Source: Nitrososphaeraceae archaeon
Lineage (GTDB): Archaea > Thermoproteota > Nitrososphaeria > Nitrososphaerales > Nitrososphaeraceae
Direction of reading: 5' to 3'
Length of the DNA stretch: 64,000 bases
Assembly (NCBI GenBank): GCA_031316115.1
Contig: JALDRC010000005.1
Coordinates: forward strand, 124,001-188,000
This document shows positions 46,050-55,131 of the stretch, piece after piece. How positions within the stretch are numbered: the stretch's first letter is position 1; each line of letters begins with the position of its first letter. The notes beneath the pieces are model-generated. The model saw nothing but the letters and a program-made list of their open reading frames with translations, did not search any database and was not told where the DNA came from. Made by a program: the position numbers and the translations under genes.

Positions 46050-46388
46050 TTAATTTTTATCATATATCCCATCAATGCCAAATACTCCCTTTTTGAGTTC
46101 AATTGAACTCTTGTCCAAATACATCATTAACATAATCACAAATAGATTTACTTTGTAACCATATCCAAAATAACAATAGAACGGATTAGTTTTTAGTAGC
46201 ATAGTAAGTAAAATATGATTATTGTTTTTTATTATTTCAGGGTCGTTTTTTCTAGTCATAATTTTACAAATACAGAATAACTTTGCACTATTTTTAGTGA
46301 GAGATTTAATTAGAACATAGATAAATAACACTACTTTGAAATTTTTTAGAAGTAAATATTTTTGATCTCTCTGAAATAATGTTAACAT
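46050..46388 (-). pseudogene. Decayed IS6-like transposase (N-terminal part)
   Basis: The 112-codon ORF LFQRDQ..SLTKNSAKLF lines up with LFERNR..SLRNTSKALELF of the intact transposase at 34109. In shifted frames LFWIWLQ recalls HFWLWICIEP and KKGVFGIDGIYDK recalls KYGVHTVFTDGGTWY. The rest is scrambled. It is not a convincing protein gene. Homology is partial and by eye. Confidence 0.45.
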
Positions 46389-46459
46389 GTAATATAGAAT
46401 ACGTTTTCATTATTAAATTTATTTATCAAACATAAAGAATATTTCTCTGTAAAATCAAA

Positions 46460-47590
46460 TTACCCCCCCATTACAGCTGGCTGTCGTAATAACCATAGTT
46501 TTTTTTGCAAAGATAGTGTTTTTTCAGCTTGTTTTGAATCAGAATTGCTATTAGACAAAAAAGAATAACTTGCGTTCAATGTTAAAATCACCGGCCCTTT
46601 CGATAATTCCGATTCTTTCGGAGTATTGTATATTGTAGATTCACCACTATTCCCATAGACAAATTCTCCTATATTACAAATCCAATATATACTTGGACTA
46701 ATAGTGATATCCTTTAATCTCTGCTTTTGATAGTTAGTTCCAGTTATTATCAATGAATCGTAACCATTCTGTTCTACTATTGTAGATAGTTTGATAATTT
46801 CAGAAGTGATCAGGTAACTCCTTGATATGTTTATACCTATTTTTATAGGAAAGGGTCGGAAAAGTATCCTAAAGTTACAAATGTTGCAGCTTTTTGTAGG
46901 TTTTATAGACATAGAATCAACATCATCATGTTTGTTTTCAATTATTGATAAATTACCAGTATTTTCTTTTCCAAGCTCATTTCTTAAATTGTCTAGCGAC
47001 AATGATGTCTCATAATTGTTGATATTATTACGTTCATCACTATGAATCGAAATTTTTCCCTTACAGGAACTCTTTAAATTCTTTTTAGAGATTATAATAT
47101 CAATATTTAAAAGATATTTTTTCTTTTCTTGAGTGTAAAATTTTAGACCTATCTGATCGATGTTGACCAGAATTTTTATGTTTTTTTTCTCTGGATTGGT
47201 TGAAATATCATGTAATGCAGGATAAAAAATTACACAATTTCCTGTATCCTTATTTACATATTTTGCACTTATACCATTCCCTATTTTGAAGGCTCCTTTT
47301 TCTTTACCACCTTCAATAATCCATTCTATTTTGTACGCTACTGGAAATTGAAAATTATGAACTATTCCATGATTACAGAATGCCTGTACCAAAGCTAGGC
47401 TTTTTACATGTAATATAATAGGAATAGAATCTTTTATGCCAAAAGTAATCTCTTTTGTAGGAGATTCAACTTCGACATCACAAAAACTTTGAATTTTATG
47501 ATTTATAGAAGAATAGGATGACGAAGATTGTAAAGATGTAGTAGAATAATGATCTAAATCACCAGTGCTTGACGTAGTATGTACCTCCAC
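46460..47590 (-). CDS. Hypothetical protein, beta-rich, with Cys pair
   Basis: The 376-residue protein is soluble, with no signal or TM. The N-terminal 35 residues are Ser/Thr-rich and probably disordered. The middle is beta-rich (ITFGIKDSIPIILHVKSLAL, YKIEWIIEGG, NCVIFYPALHDI). A linker with CNICNF (single CxxC) and a C-terminal strand set (SLIITGTNYQKQRL, IYWICNIGEFV) follow. I do not recognise it. Start GTG at 47590. A perfect palindrome lies 133 bases upstream and parB ends 231 bases upstream on the same strand. Confidence 0.6.
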   Translation of the reverse strand: MEVHTTSSTGDLDHYSTTSLQSSSSYSSINHKIQSFCDVEVESPTKEITFGIKDSIPIILHVKSLALVQAFCNHGIVHNFQFPVAYKIEWIIEGGKEKGAFKIGNGISAKYVNKDTGNCVIFYPALHDISTNPEKKNIKILVNIDQIGLKFYTQEKKKYLLNIDIIISKKNLKSSCKGKISIHSDERNNINNYETSLSLDNLRNELGKENTGNLSIIENKHDDVDSMSIKPTKSCNICNFRILFRPFPIKIGINISRSYLITSEIIKLSTIVEQNGYDSLIITGTNYQKQRLKDITISPSIYWICNIGEFVYGNSGESTIYNTPKESELSKGPVILTLNASYSFLSNSNSDSKQAEKTLSLQKKLWLLRQPAVMGG

Positions 47591-47722
47591 GGATTTATCT
47601 AGATAATTATTAAATAAATATAGCTATATTTGCATCCTAACATACTGATATATAGCTTGTAAATTTAATAAAAACATACGATTATCTTTACATTTTCAGC
47701 AAGAATTAATTACATTTTAATA

Positions 47723-47740
47723 TTTTTCGGCGCCGAAAAA
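47723..47740. promoter_or_regulatory. Perfect 18-bp palindrome, copy 2 (candidate ParB-binding site)
   Basis: TTTTTCGGCGCCGAAAAA lies 80 bases beyond the parB stop codon. ParB proteins of the Spo0J type bind a 16-bp palindrome (parS) near their own genes, so this is a reasonable candidate centromere site, or an operator for the downstream gene. Copy 1 is at 27132-27149. Confidence 0.65.
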
Positions 47741-47820
47741 TTTCTTCTGTTCTAGTCTTTATTTTGTTATAAAAATAATTTAAAAAAATAAAAATTATAA
47801 AGAAATAATAATAATTTGTT

Positions 47821-48723
47821 CTAGATTTTTCTTTTCTCTTTTATTAGTATGTCAATTTGGCTATGTAACATATTTTTATGTTGCATCAATATCTCATAGA
47901 CCGTCCAGTTATCTTCAACGTCACCTATTATGGATGCTATTTTATTCATGGCTACCCGTATAGCTATAATTGCTTTATCGAAAGATTTCTGAGTTCTAGC
48001 ATCTACGTCAATAAGCTTTGTCTGAAAATCGAAAATTTCGTCAGGGTTCTCAGTATGTTTCAACTCGTCTTTTATCATACGAATCTGCCTTGAAGAGAGT
48101 TTTCTTTTTTTGATCAGTTCAGCAAGTTTAGATTGATGTTCTTGATCCTTTATTGGGAGTAATTCCTCTGCAAGGCTTGGTTTTAGATTATTATTGGATA
48201 TAGAATCAATTATTGCATCTGGAAATGTTAACATCCTAATACGTTTATCTACATAGCTAGCACTTTTGCCTAACTTTGTAGCAAGATCTGATATACCACC
48301 CCAACCATAGGTAGTTACATAATCTTTGAATGCTCTAGCTTCATCTATTGGATTAAGATTTTTAGAATGGATATTTTCTATTAATGAAACTTCGAATGCA
48401 TCTTTATCATCTAACTCTACTACATGACATAGAATTTTACGCCATCCGATCATTTTACAAGCATTGTATCTTCTTGTACCTGCAACTATTTCATACATTG
48501 AATCATCTACCATTCGAACAATTATTGGTTGTAGAAGGCCTTTTTCCTTGATAGAATAACATAATTCCTGTAAATCCTCTTCCAAATTGTTTCTGTAATA
48601 ATACTTGAATGGTTTAATCTTTGAAATATCTACATTTTCTAAAATACCTATCACGCTGTTTGACGTGGAATGTATTTTTTGCATGAGAAATATTCTGTCG
48701 CAGACTATATAACTTTGTTGCAC
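47821..48723 (-). CDS. parB: ParB-type partition/CTPase family protein
   Basis: This 300-residue protein has the ParB/Spo0J N-terminal domain, with the nucleotide-binding GTRRYNACKMIGW (82-94) in place of GERR and ENIHSKNLNPIDEARAF (116-132). A helix-turn-helix follows (143-165, ISDLATKLGKSASYVDKRI). The C-terminal 100 residues look like a dimerisation helix region. It lies 75 bases downstream of parA in the same orientation, forming a ParAB operon. Such pairs segregate DNA in bacteria and are sporadic in archaea. Confidence 0.85.
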   Translation of the reverse strand: MQQSYIVCDRIFLMQKIHSTSNSVIGILENVDISKIKPFKYYYRNNLEEDLQELCYSIKEKGLLQPIIVRMVDDSMYEIVAGTRRYNACKMIGWRKILCHVVELDDKDAFEVSLIENIHSKNLNPIDEARAFKDYVTTYGWGGISDLATKLGKSASYVDKRIRMLTFPDAIIDSISNNNLKPSLAEELLPIKDQEHQSKLAELIKKRKLSSRQIRMIKDELKHTENPDEIFDFQTKLIDVDARTQKSFDKAIIAIRVAMNKIASIIGDVEDNWTVYEILMQHKNMLHSQIDILIKEKRKI

Positions 48724-48798
48724 ATATTCAAGTAAAAATTTAATCTATCTTTTTTGCTGATTGAGGTCTTTTAGTTGTTTGTTTGGTGTAAAATATCG

Positions 48799-49656
48799 TC
48801 AGTTATTTTCTTCTAGTTTCTTAATAAGGGTATGTACTTTGTTGGCGAAAGGATGCTCTGGATATTTTAGACCTGTAAGAAATTCTTTTTGACTAAATTG
48901 TATATCACAGTAGCATGGTATTTCTGAGATTATATCAATAGAAATTTCTTCTGCTAATTGTAGCAATGTACTTGATGTGCTAATTTTAGAACCAGATCCA
49001 TATGCTGTGTTACTTGACATTATAGGATTATGTTGATCAGGTGGAATAGTACAATAACCAGCACCTCTATTTAATAAAAGGTAGCACATTGTACCAAATT
49101 TTGTAAATGAACCATAAATTTCATTTGCCATCTTTTTTGTACCATCGACATCAAGATCCCCCATTTTCAAAGTTAAAAGAACTATATCAGATACGGCTAG
49201 AGCATTAATTGACCAATATCTTACCCCTGGACTAGTATCGATAATTATAAAATCAGCATTTTTCTTCATTATTAGCTCCTCTCTTAGCAAGATAAAGTTT
49301 CTTAGGAATTGCATCTGAGAACTCTGCTTTGAAATATTTCCTTCTAGTTTGTAAATTTCTTCTTTGTTAGAGTTTGCTAGACTAACAAATAACTTGCCCT
49401 GTGTTTTATCTGGAAGTATTTTATTAGTAATATCAATACAAATATCATCAACATCAGCAGTACCAAAGAGAAAATCATTAATCCAGCTTCGAGGAGGTTT
49501 TAAATCAAAATATGAACCCAAACTAGGGGCATATACATCCAAATCTAAAAGAAATACCCTATAGCCTTTTTTTGCTAATAAAACACTGAGATTAGTAGCT
49601 AATGTTGTCTTACCAGTCCCACCTTTGTAAGAATGAAATGCAATACACTTTGTCAT
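48799..49656 (-). CDS. parA: ParA/Soj-type ATPase
   Basis: The 285-residue protein has the deviant Walker A KGGTGKT (11-17), a LLDLDVYAPS loop, a central IIDTSPGVRYWS and a C-terminal membrane/nucleotide-like region ending in KLEENN. It belongs to the ParA/MinD superfamily. With parB immediately downstream it forms a segregation module. ATG at 49656. No other segregation gene is near. Confidence 0.88.
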   Translation of the reverse strand: MTKCIAFHSYKGGTGKTTLATNLSVLLAKKGYRVFLLDLDVYAPSLGSYFDLKPPRSWINDFLFGTADVDDICIDITNKILPDKTQGKLFVSLANSNKEEIYKLEGNISKQSSQMQFLRNFILLREELIMKKNADFIIIDTSPGVRYWSINALAVSDIVLLTLKMGDLDVDGTKKMANEIYGSFTKFGTMCYLLLNRGAGYCTIPPDQHNPIMSSNTAYGSGSKISTSSTLLQLAEEISIDIISEIPCYCDIQFSQKEFLTGLKYPEHPFANKVHTLIKKLEENN

Positions 49657-49714
49657 CGTTAACGGTATGACACAGACATCCTAATATAATATACCTTTTA
49701 ATTGTAGGTGTTAT

Positions 49715-50080
49715 CTAGGCTATATATTTTTCAATTTGTTTCACAAGATTCTCTATAGATATCGGCTTTTGTATAAAACATCTATGATCCATATTTGGAT
49801 ACTCTTCTAATAGTCCTTCGTAATACGATTTAAAAGAGGTTATGAAACAAACCCTAACATTTTGATCTATTTTTTTCATTTCTTGAACAAGTTCAAATCC
49901 GTTCATTCCATGCATTCTAATGTCTATTAAACAAAGATCATAAACTTCAGGTTTAAAATTATTTAATGCAATTTCTGGATCATTAAATGTATCGACTATA
50001 AAATCATGATTTTCTAAACCTAATTTAAATGACAGAGTAGTACCTTGATCATCATCAACAACTAGAATTTTTTTTTTCAT
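49715..50080 (-). CDS. Response regulator, receiver domain only
   Basis: The 121-residue protein (from ATG at 50080; the ORF opens 11 codons earlier) has acidic DDD, phosphoacceptor Asp in LIDIRM, a Ser/Thr (FITSFKS) and a Lys in QKP. There is no output domain. It lies 141 bases downstream of a histidine kinase in the same orientation, making a natural pair. Confidence 0.9.
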   Translation of the reverse strand: MKKKILVVDDDQGTTLSFKLGLENHDFIVDTFNDPEIALNNFKPEVYDLCLIDIRMHGMNGFELVQEMKKIDQNVRVCFITSFKSYYEGLLEEYPNMDHRCFIQKPISIENLVKQIEKYIA

Positions 50081-50220
50081 TAGGAAATTTCGATTAGCAA
50101 TTTTATATTTCATACTATATAAATATTTTAAAAATATTGTCAGAAAGAATATTTAGGTATTATATAAGAACCTGAATGAGTAGTCATTGAACCAAGTATC
50201 ATAAAAAAATATTATTTTTA

Positions 50221-51657
50221 TCAATCTATAGGTATAGTAAGATTGAATGTAGCTCCTTTTTCTGCATTATTTTCAGCCCAGATCCTTCCTCCATGTTTTT
50301 CCACAATATTTTTGCAGATATATAATCCAAGTCCAGTTCCAGATTTAGATCCTGTTACAAACTTGGAAAAGATTTTATCTTTTATATTTATTGGAATTCC
50401 TGGACCATTATCGCTTATTTTTATCGACAATATATCATTTTTCTTTGCTATAGATACAGATATTTCTCCTTCTTGTAAAATATTAATAGCATTATTGAGA
50501 ATATTCAATAAAACCTGACTAATACGTAACTTATCTGCCTTTATCAAAATAGAATCTTCCTCAGAATGCAAAAGAAATTCTATTGGTTTCCGTGTTTGAT
50601 CTTTCAAATCTTCAATTATATGTTTTACTGTTTCGACAATATCAAATTCCTCTAAATTAAGGGTCAAAAGATGACTGTCAATACGGGTCACATCTAAAAG
50701 ATTATCAGTAAGAAATTGAAGTTTTTTTGCATTGGAAACTATAATCCTTAGTAGATCCTCTGTTTGACTAGGATCTAGATTCTTGTTAGAAAGCATAACT
50801 TCTGCAAGTCCCAAAATAGGTTGGATTGGATTCCTTATTTCATGTGCAGCTTCATTAATAAACTGTCTTTGTGTCTGACTAGTTTGTTTTAATTGTTGAT
50901 ATAGATCGTCTGCTTTTTTATAAATATCTGCCTGTTTCCATAAATTCTCAAATATGGATACATAATATAGTACTGTTGATTTGCTATTAGAATAAGTTGA
51001 CAATCCGATAGCATTAACTGAATCCTGTACTGAATCATCTTCTAATTCGAGAGCCAACGAGAGATTTCTATCCATAATCAAAATAGTTATTTTCAAGTAT
51101 AATGGTTCTGGTAAATACTTTATATCTACCTCATAATTCTTTTTCAGCATATCAGTTAGATTTTGTATTTTTTCATCAAAAGGAGTTAGAATTCTAATAT
51201 TTACTTTTTTGGATGTATCTTCATTTAATTGATCAAGTATTAAAAAACCATTAGCAATGGCAAAGGTTCTGTAAAAAGCATTAACTGATGAGAAAAGTAA
51301 GAGAATTTCTTTGTTTGCAGAACGAACCATATTCTTAGCAACTTGTAGAGCTTCTTCTGGATTCTTAATTACCTTAATAGATCGTTCTTTCGATTCTATA
51401 TTAATTTCCTGTATTTCATCTTCAGATGGCGTGATTTTATTCCAAAACGGATCTGAAATTATGTCTTGATTCCCTGTGAAACTAGAAATATTTTTTCCAT
51501 AAAAGTGATCCAGCCTTTTAAACATCATAACACATTGATTTGAGTCAAAAAAATATTTTGAGCCTGAAATCTTTTCTTGAATAATTTCATTAGAGTCCCT
51601 ATTTACTAAGGATTTCCCACATAAAGAACATTTAAATTCTATTTTATTATTGCTCAT
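50221..51657 (-). CDS. Histidine kinase with N-terminal Cys domain
   Basis: The 478-residue kinase has a Cys domain at the start (Cys10, Cys13, Cys42), as in the stand-alone protein at 45777-46019. A region with phospholipase-D/TrmB-like sensory patterning (VKNMVRSANKEILLLFSS-type, 100-240) follows. The HisKA helix has His272 in NEAAHEIRNPIQP. The ATPase domain has DNGPGIP (416-422) and GTGLGLYICKN (440-450). No TM, so it may sense an intracellular signal or metal. The receiver gene downstream is the likely partner. Confidence 0.9.
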   Translation of the reverse strand: MSNNKIEFKCSLCGKSLVNRDSNEIIQEKISGSKYFFDSNQCVMMFKRLDHFYGKNISSFTGNQDIISDPFWNKITPSEDEIQEINIESKERSIKVIKNPEEALQVAKNMVRSANKEILLLFSSVNAFYRTFAIANGFLILDQLNEDTSKKVNIRILTPFDEKIQNLTDMLKKNYEVDIKYLPEPLYLKITILIMDRNLSLALELEDDSVQDSVNAIGLSTYSNSKSTVLYYVSIFENLWKQADIYKKADDLYQQLKQTSQTQRQFINEAAHEIRNPIQPILGLAEVMLSNKNLDPSQTEDLLRIIVSNAKKLQFLTDNLLDVTRIDSHLLTLNLEEFDIVETVKHIIEDLKDQTRKPIEFLLHSEEDSILIKADKLRISQVLLNILNNAINILQEGEISVSIAKKNDILSIKISDNGPGIPINIKDKIFSKFVTGSKSGTGLGLYICKNIVEKHGGRIWAENNAEKGATFNLTIPID

Positions 51658-52202
51658 AGTAGGCTCAAGATTGAATAGATTACAATTCCTTGTTTTTAAA
51701 CTCTTCTTTATATTTAAGACAAATTATCATGAGCAAGAAGAATTATCAAAAATCTTCCTAAATTAATTATAAATAATAGATAGTTATTTTGTTAGATTTT
51801 ACTTTAAATTTGTATCCAAAAAATTTCTTTATATTATCTATTTTTAGCTATTTTTTATTTAGATAAATTATAAATTAGTATTTCTTATAGTTATTATAAT
51901 ATAACATACAAATGAAATCAATACCTTTGTGACAGTCTTCAGAATAGTTTTGTATTAAATTTATTTATAACAAATAATTCTGGGATAAAAGGATCTTCTT
52001 GTTTTTCACTAAAAATATATTATATTTAATCATTTAGTGAAAATTCTATCAAACTTTTATTAGCACGATTTTTGATGATATGTATATAAATATAAAGATA
52101 CATATTACTTCAGTACAATATGGTCTAAATTATTATTTTGGATACTTTTTGGATTCCTTAATTTAAGAAGCAAAAACTATAGCTAAGAACCTTTTATCTA
52201 TT
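51658..52202. other. Intergenic, nothing recognised
   Basis: About 545 bases upstream of the histidine kinase gene, AT-rich, without a credible gene or strong repeat. It must contain the kinase promoter. Confidence 0.4.
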
Positions 52203-52335
52203 ATGAAAAAAGAGATTTTGAAAGAAATAGGTATTGTAATGTATTCTTTTTATCTATATTTTCCTGGTGAGTTTACATAGAGTACATCTAATGCATTAGT
52301 AATAGTCAGATATGATAAAATAAGTTATGGTTGTA
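52203..52335 (+). pseudogene. N-terminal scrap of an IS6-like transposase
   Basis: The frame from ATG at 52203 reads KEIGIVMYSFYLYFPGEFT, a stop, then STSNALVIVRYDKISYG. It lines up with TCIVMYSLYLYFLGLSLRNTSKALELFKDQNRSYV of the intact transposase. Bases 52229-52260 are close to the corresponding DNA at 34146-34180. Only the N-terminal third survives. Confidence 0.65.
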
Positions 52336-52352
52336 AATAGTTCTAACAGTAT

Positions 52353-52559
52353 CTAAGTTTTTAAAGATAGTAATTCTAAACAAAATTGATCTCCATACAA
52401 TCCAGAAAATTTTTCGAAAAGATCTAGACAATTTTTCTTGTCAAATGCAATTTTGTAGGTATAATTATCAATAGGTTTGAGGATAGTTATCTTTTCCTCT
52501 TTTTTTATTTTTTTTCCACATAAAATGCATTTTTTAATTCTAATTCTATATTTTTTAGG
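52353..52559 (-). CDS. Small Cys-domain ORF without a standard start codon
   Basis: The frame reads KCILCGKKIKKEEKITILK, then PIDNYTYKIAFDKKNCLDLF and EKFSGLYGDQF. This is a third copy of the domain found at the start of the histidine kinase (CSLCGK..FDSNQC..FKRLDHFYGK). An upstream stop lies directly before the first codon, with no ATG, GTG or TTG before the first Cys. Either an ATT start is used or the gene is a remnant. It is about 68 residues long. Confidence 0.45.
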   Translation of the reverse strand, partial: PKKYRIRIKKCILCGKKIKKEEKITILKPIDNYTYKIAFDKKNCLDLFEKFSGLYGDQFCLELLSLKT

Positions 52560-52826
52560 TTAAAGAAATATTAAAGTCTATGGTTAAAAATTGTTTATTT
52601 CTTGTTAAATTTATTTAATCTTTGTTTGATAATATCTATAATAGGTATGCAAGAAAAAAGTATAAAGGTTATACTCATATTTTTATTTTTTATTTGGTCA
52701 TACTACCTACTACATCATCATATCTATTTCGCTAGATAATTTAATTAATATCAAAATACCTAAAGTAAATGTGCTTAAATCATATTCTCCAATTTTATCG
52801 ATTTTAAATAAAGATAAATGCTAGTA

Positions 52827-53801
52827 CTAGATTTTAAAATTATTTTTTGTAATCTGTTTTTTAATGTATAAATGCATATGTATTATGATTATTCCAAATA
52901 ATCCTAGAATCCCTCCAAATAATGCCAAAATTACATTATCTGGAAGAGTATTTTGAATTGCTAAACGTGCCAACAATAGCTGAATAAGCAATGTCAATAT
53001 TATTCTAGACGAAGCAATAGTTGAAGTTAATGAGGCACCAATTCTCTTCAGACCTTCAACATAACAAATAGTCCCTATTAGAGGTAACAATGAAAAGAGT
53101 AAAAAGATGTACCAATTAGACAATAATAATTGAAATGAGAGATCTGGAGATAAAAGGATCATGACAACTACCAATATTGATCCAGCCATAACAAGACACA
53201 TACCAGAAATTTCTATTGGTGAATATCTAGACGACAATTTTGTTAAAAAGAAGACTGCAAGTGCAAAAGAAATTGCAGATATAACTGCTTCTAGATCACC
53301 AAATTCAATAATAAAGTGAAAAAAAGGAATATTAATACTAAAAATGGGTGAAACAATATTGGTATCAGCAACACTGTTATCGCTTAATAACACGATAACA
53401 AATCCCGCAAGTGCAATACCAATTCCAGTAAATTGAATTTTATTTAATCGTTCAAGAAGAAATAACCTTGCTAAGAATAGTATTGTTATTATCTCCATTG
53501 GGCCAGCAAGAAGACTTTCTTTTGAAGCTCCAACTCTGCTCACTGCATCATACCAAGTAAATATACCTATTGAAAGAAATATTGAAGGAGGTATGAATTC
53601 TTTCCAAGAATAGAAAATAGAAAGTTGTTGCTTTCTAATAATCGTTAAAATCAATAGTAACAAGGTTCCTGAAATAGCTATACTAAAAGCGGAAATGGAT
53701 AATGGAAATATACCTAATAACCTAGTCAGATATTCTATTGAAATAGATTCTATTGACAGGATAAGAGCAAATAAAAAAACTATCCATGATTTTCTGATCA
53801 A
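52827..53801 (-). CDS. DMT/EamA family transporter
   Basis: The 324-residue protein has ten hydrophobic segments in two five-helix EamA repeats (about 5-130 and 165-310). It includes the conserved internal RVGASKESLLAGPMEI and EGLKRIGASLTSTIASSR motifs. These transporters move small metabolites, often outwards. No operon partner. Confidence 0.85.
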   Translation of the reverse strand: MIRKSWIVFLFALILSIESISIEYLTRLLGIFPLSISAFSIAISGTLLLLILTIIRKQQLSIFYSWKEFIPPSIFLSIGIFTWYDAVSRVGASKESLLAGPMEIITILFLARLFLLERLNKIQFTGIGIALAGFVIVLLSDNSVADTNIVSPIFSINIPFFHFIIEFGDLEAVISAISFALAVFFLTKLSSRYSPIEISGMCLVMAGSILVVVMILLSPDLSFQLLLSNWYIFLLFSLLPLIGTICYVEGLKRIGASLTSTIASSRIILTLLIQLLLARLAIQNTLPDNVILALFGGILGLFGIIIIHMHLYIKKQITKNNFKI

Positions 53802-53934
53802 TTAAAGAGTAATGCTAGTTTAGATTTCCATCTAGAAATAAATCTTCCTGTATTAAAAATTGATAGTATTATTTAAAGTTTAGTTTTTTGGATTGTAATA
53901 TTTGTTAATTGTAAAAGTAATAATTTAATTATTT

Positions 53935-55015
53935 GATACTTGGTCATAATTACATTACCGATATTATATTGTATCCTTATCATATCATTCTTTATGTTCC
54001 TAGGATATATTTTATTGCCAGGGTTATTTTCAATGATTTTACAGTTATAGTATACGAGTATTTGGTATTGCAAAACAGATAGTCGTATTATTGCCTAAAT
54101 CTTAGAATACCTTCTAACAAATAAAGATTCTATCTTGAACACATATTTAAAATGTACTCTCAAAGTTTAAATTGATATAAATCTCAAAGAATAGATGATA
54201 GCCTGTCCAATATGACATGTAAAATTATAAGTTTTTATCCTCTCAATGTGTATATTTTTATATCTTTGTATAGGACACACAAATCTAAATTTCATACTAT
54301 TACTGGGATCACGCAGTTCATGATCACAATATCTATGATCTGTAGAAATGTATAATGTCCTTATGATTATTTTAATAGGTAGACTTGCTGGCAATATGTT
54401 GTATACCTGGTTTTCAGGTATGTTAGCAGTCGTAAAACATGTTGCCAATAGTCCCAGAATGGAACAAGTACTAATTATCATATGCAGTCCATTTCAAAAT
54501 ATCCAAGCAAGCATTTGCATTACTGGATCTCCGCATAGCATCTTTATCAATACAAAAACATAGTATTACTCTTTCAGTCATTGGTGATTATTCCAGAGAT
54601 AACCTTTAGCCTTTACAGAAGTACTGTCTGTTGAAAGAACAAAAGGATCAATTATTTTATCATCTACAAAACAATTCACATACTGGCTAACAATTCTATT
54701 TTTGATATCTCCAGATAGATATCGTAGCAAGACGTATATCAAATGTTCTCCTATTGGGTACTCTTGGTAATCCAAATCCTTTCGTTATCTGTCTGTTATA
54801 TGCTAAATCTAATCCAAGGTATTCAGGTAATGTCCTATAGGAGTCTGATCTGATCTAAACCATATACTAACAACAAAACATCCTAGATGACAGTGCGAGA
54901 ACAGACATAAAGTTGCAGATCGTGGTTTATTCTTATTATTATGTGATCAATGAATCAAACCAATCAAATAAAAAATAATAATTAGAACTATTCTTGCTTG
55001 TTTGTATATTTACTT
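53935..55015 (-). pseudogene. Decayed copy of the 18-kb insertion sequence
   Basis: Three separate minus-strand fragments match the transposase at 18529-19497. They are QILVYYNCK at 53873-54073, FTTANIPENQVYNILPASLP with CPIQRYKN at 54167-54481, and DDKIIDPFVLSTDSTSVKAKG at 54578-54775. The DNA remains colinear to about 55015. The left end GATACTTGGTCATAATT (53935-53951) corresponds to the inverted repeat of the intact element; the right end is not recognisable. Multiple frameshifts. Confidence 0.8.
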
Positions 55016-55131
55016 TTAATTTTCGTTTTTTAATCAACCACTAAGACAATGGATTTCACAAGATAAGCTGAGCTAATATATTCAATTAAAGGAGTTTTTA
55101 TTGGGCGCTTTTTTCCACCGTATATTTTCAT

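Noticed and set aside
52647-52739. 30-codon ORF (MQEKSIKVILIFLFF)
   Set aside because: Could be a tiny membrane peptide but no other evidence; too short to support.
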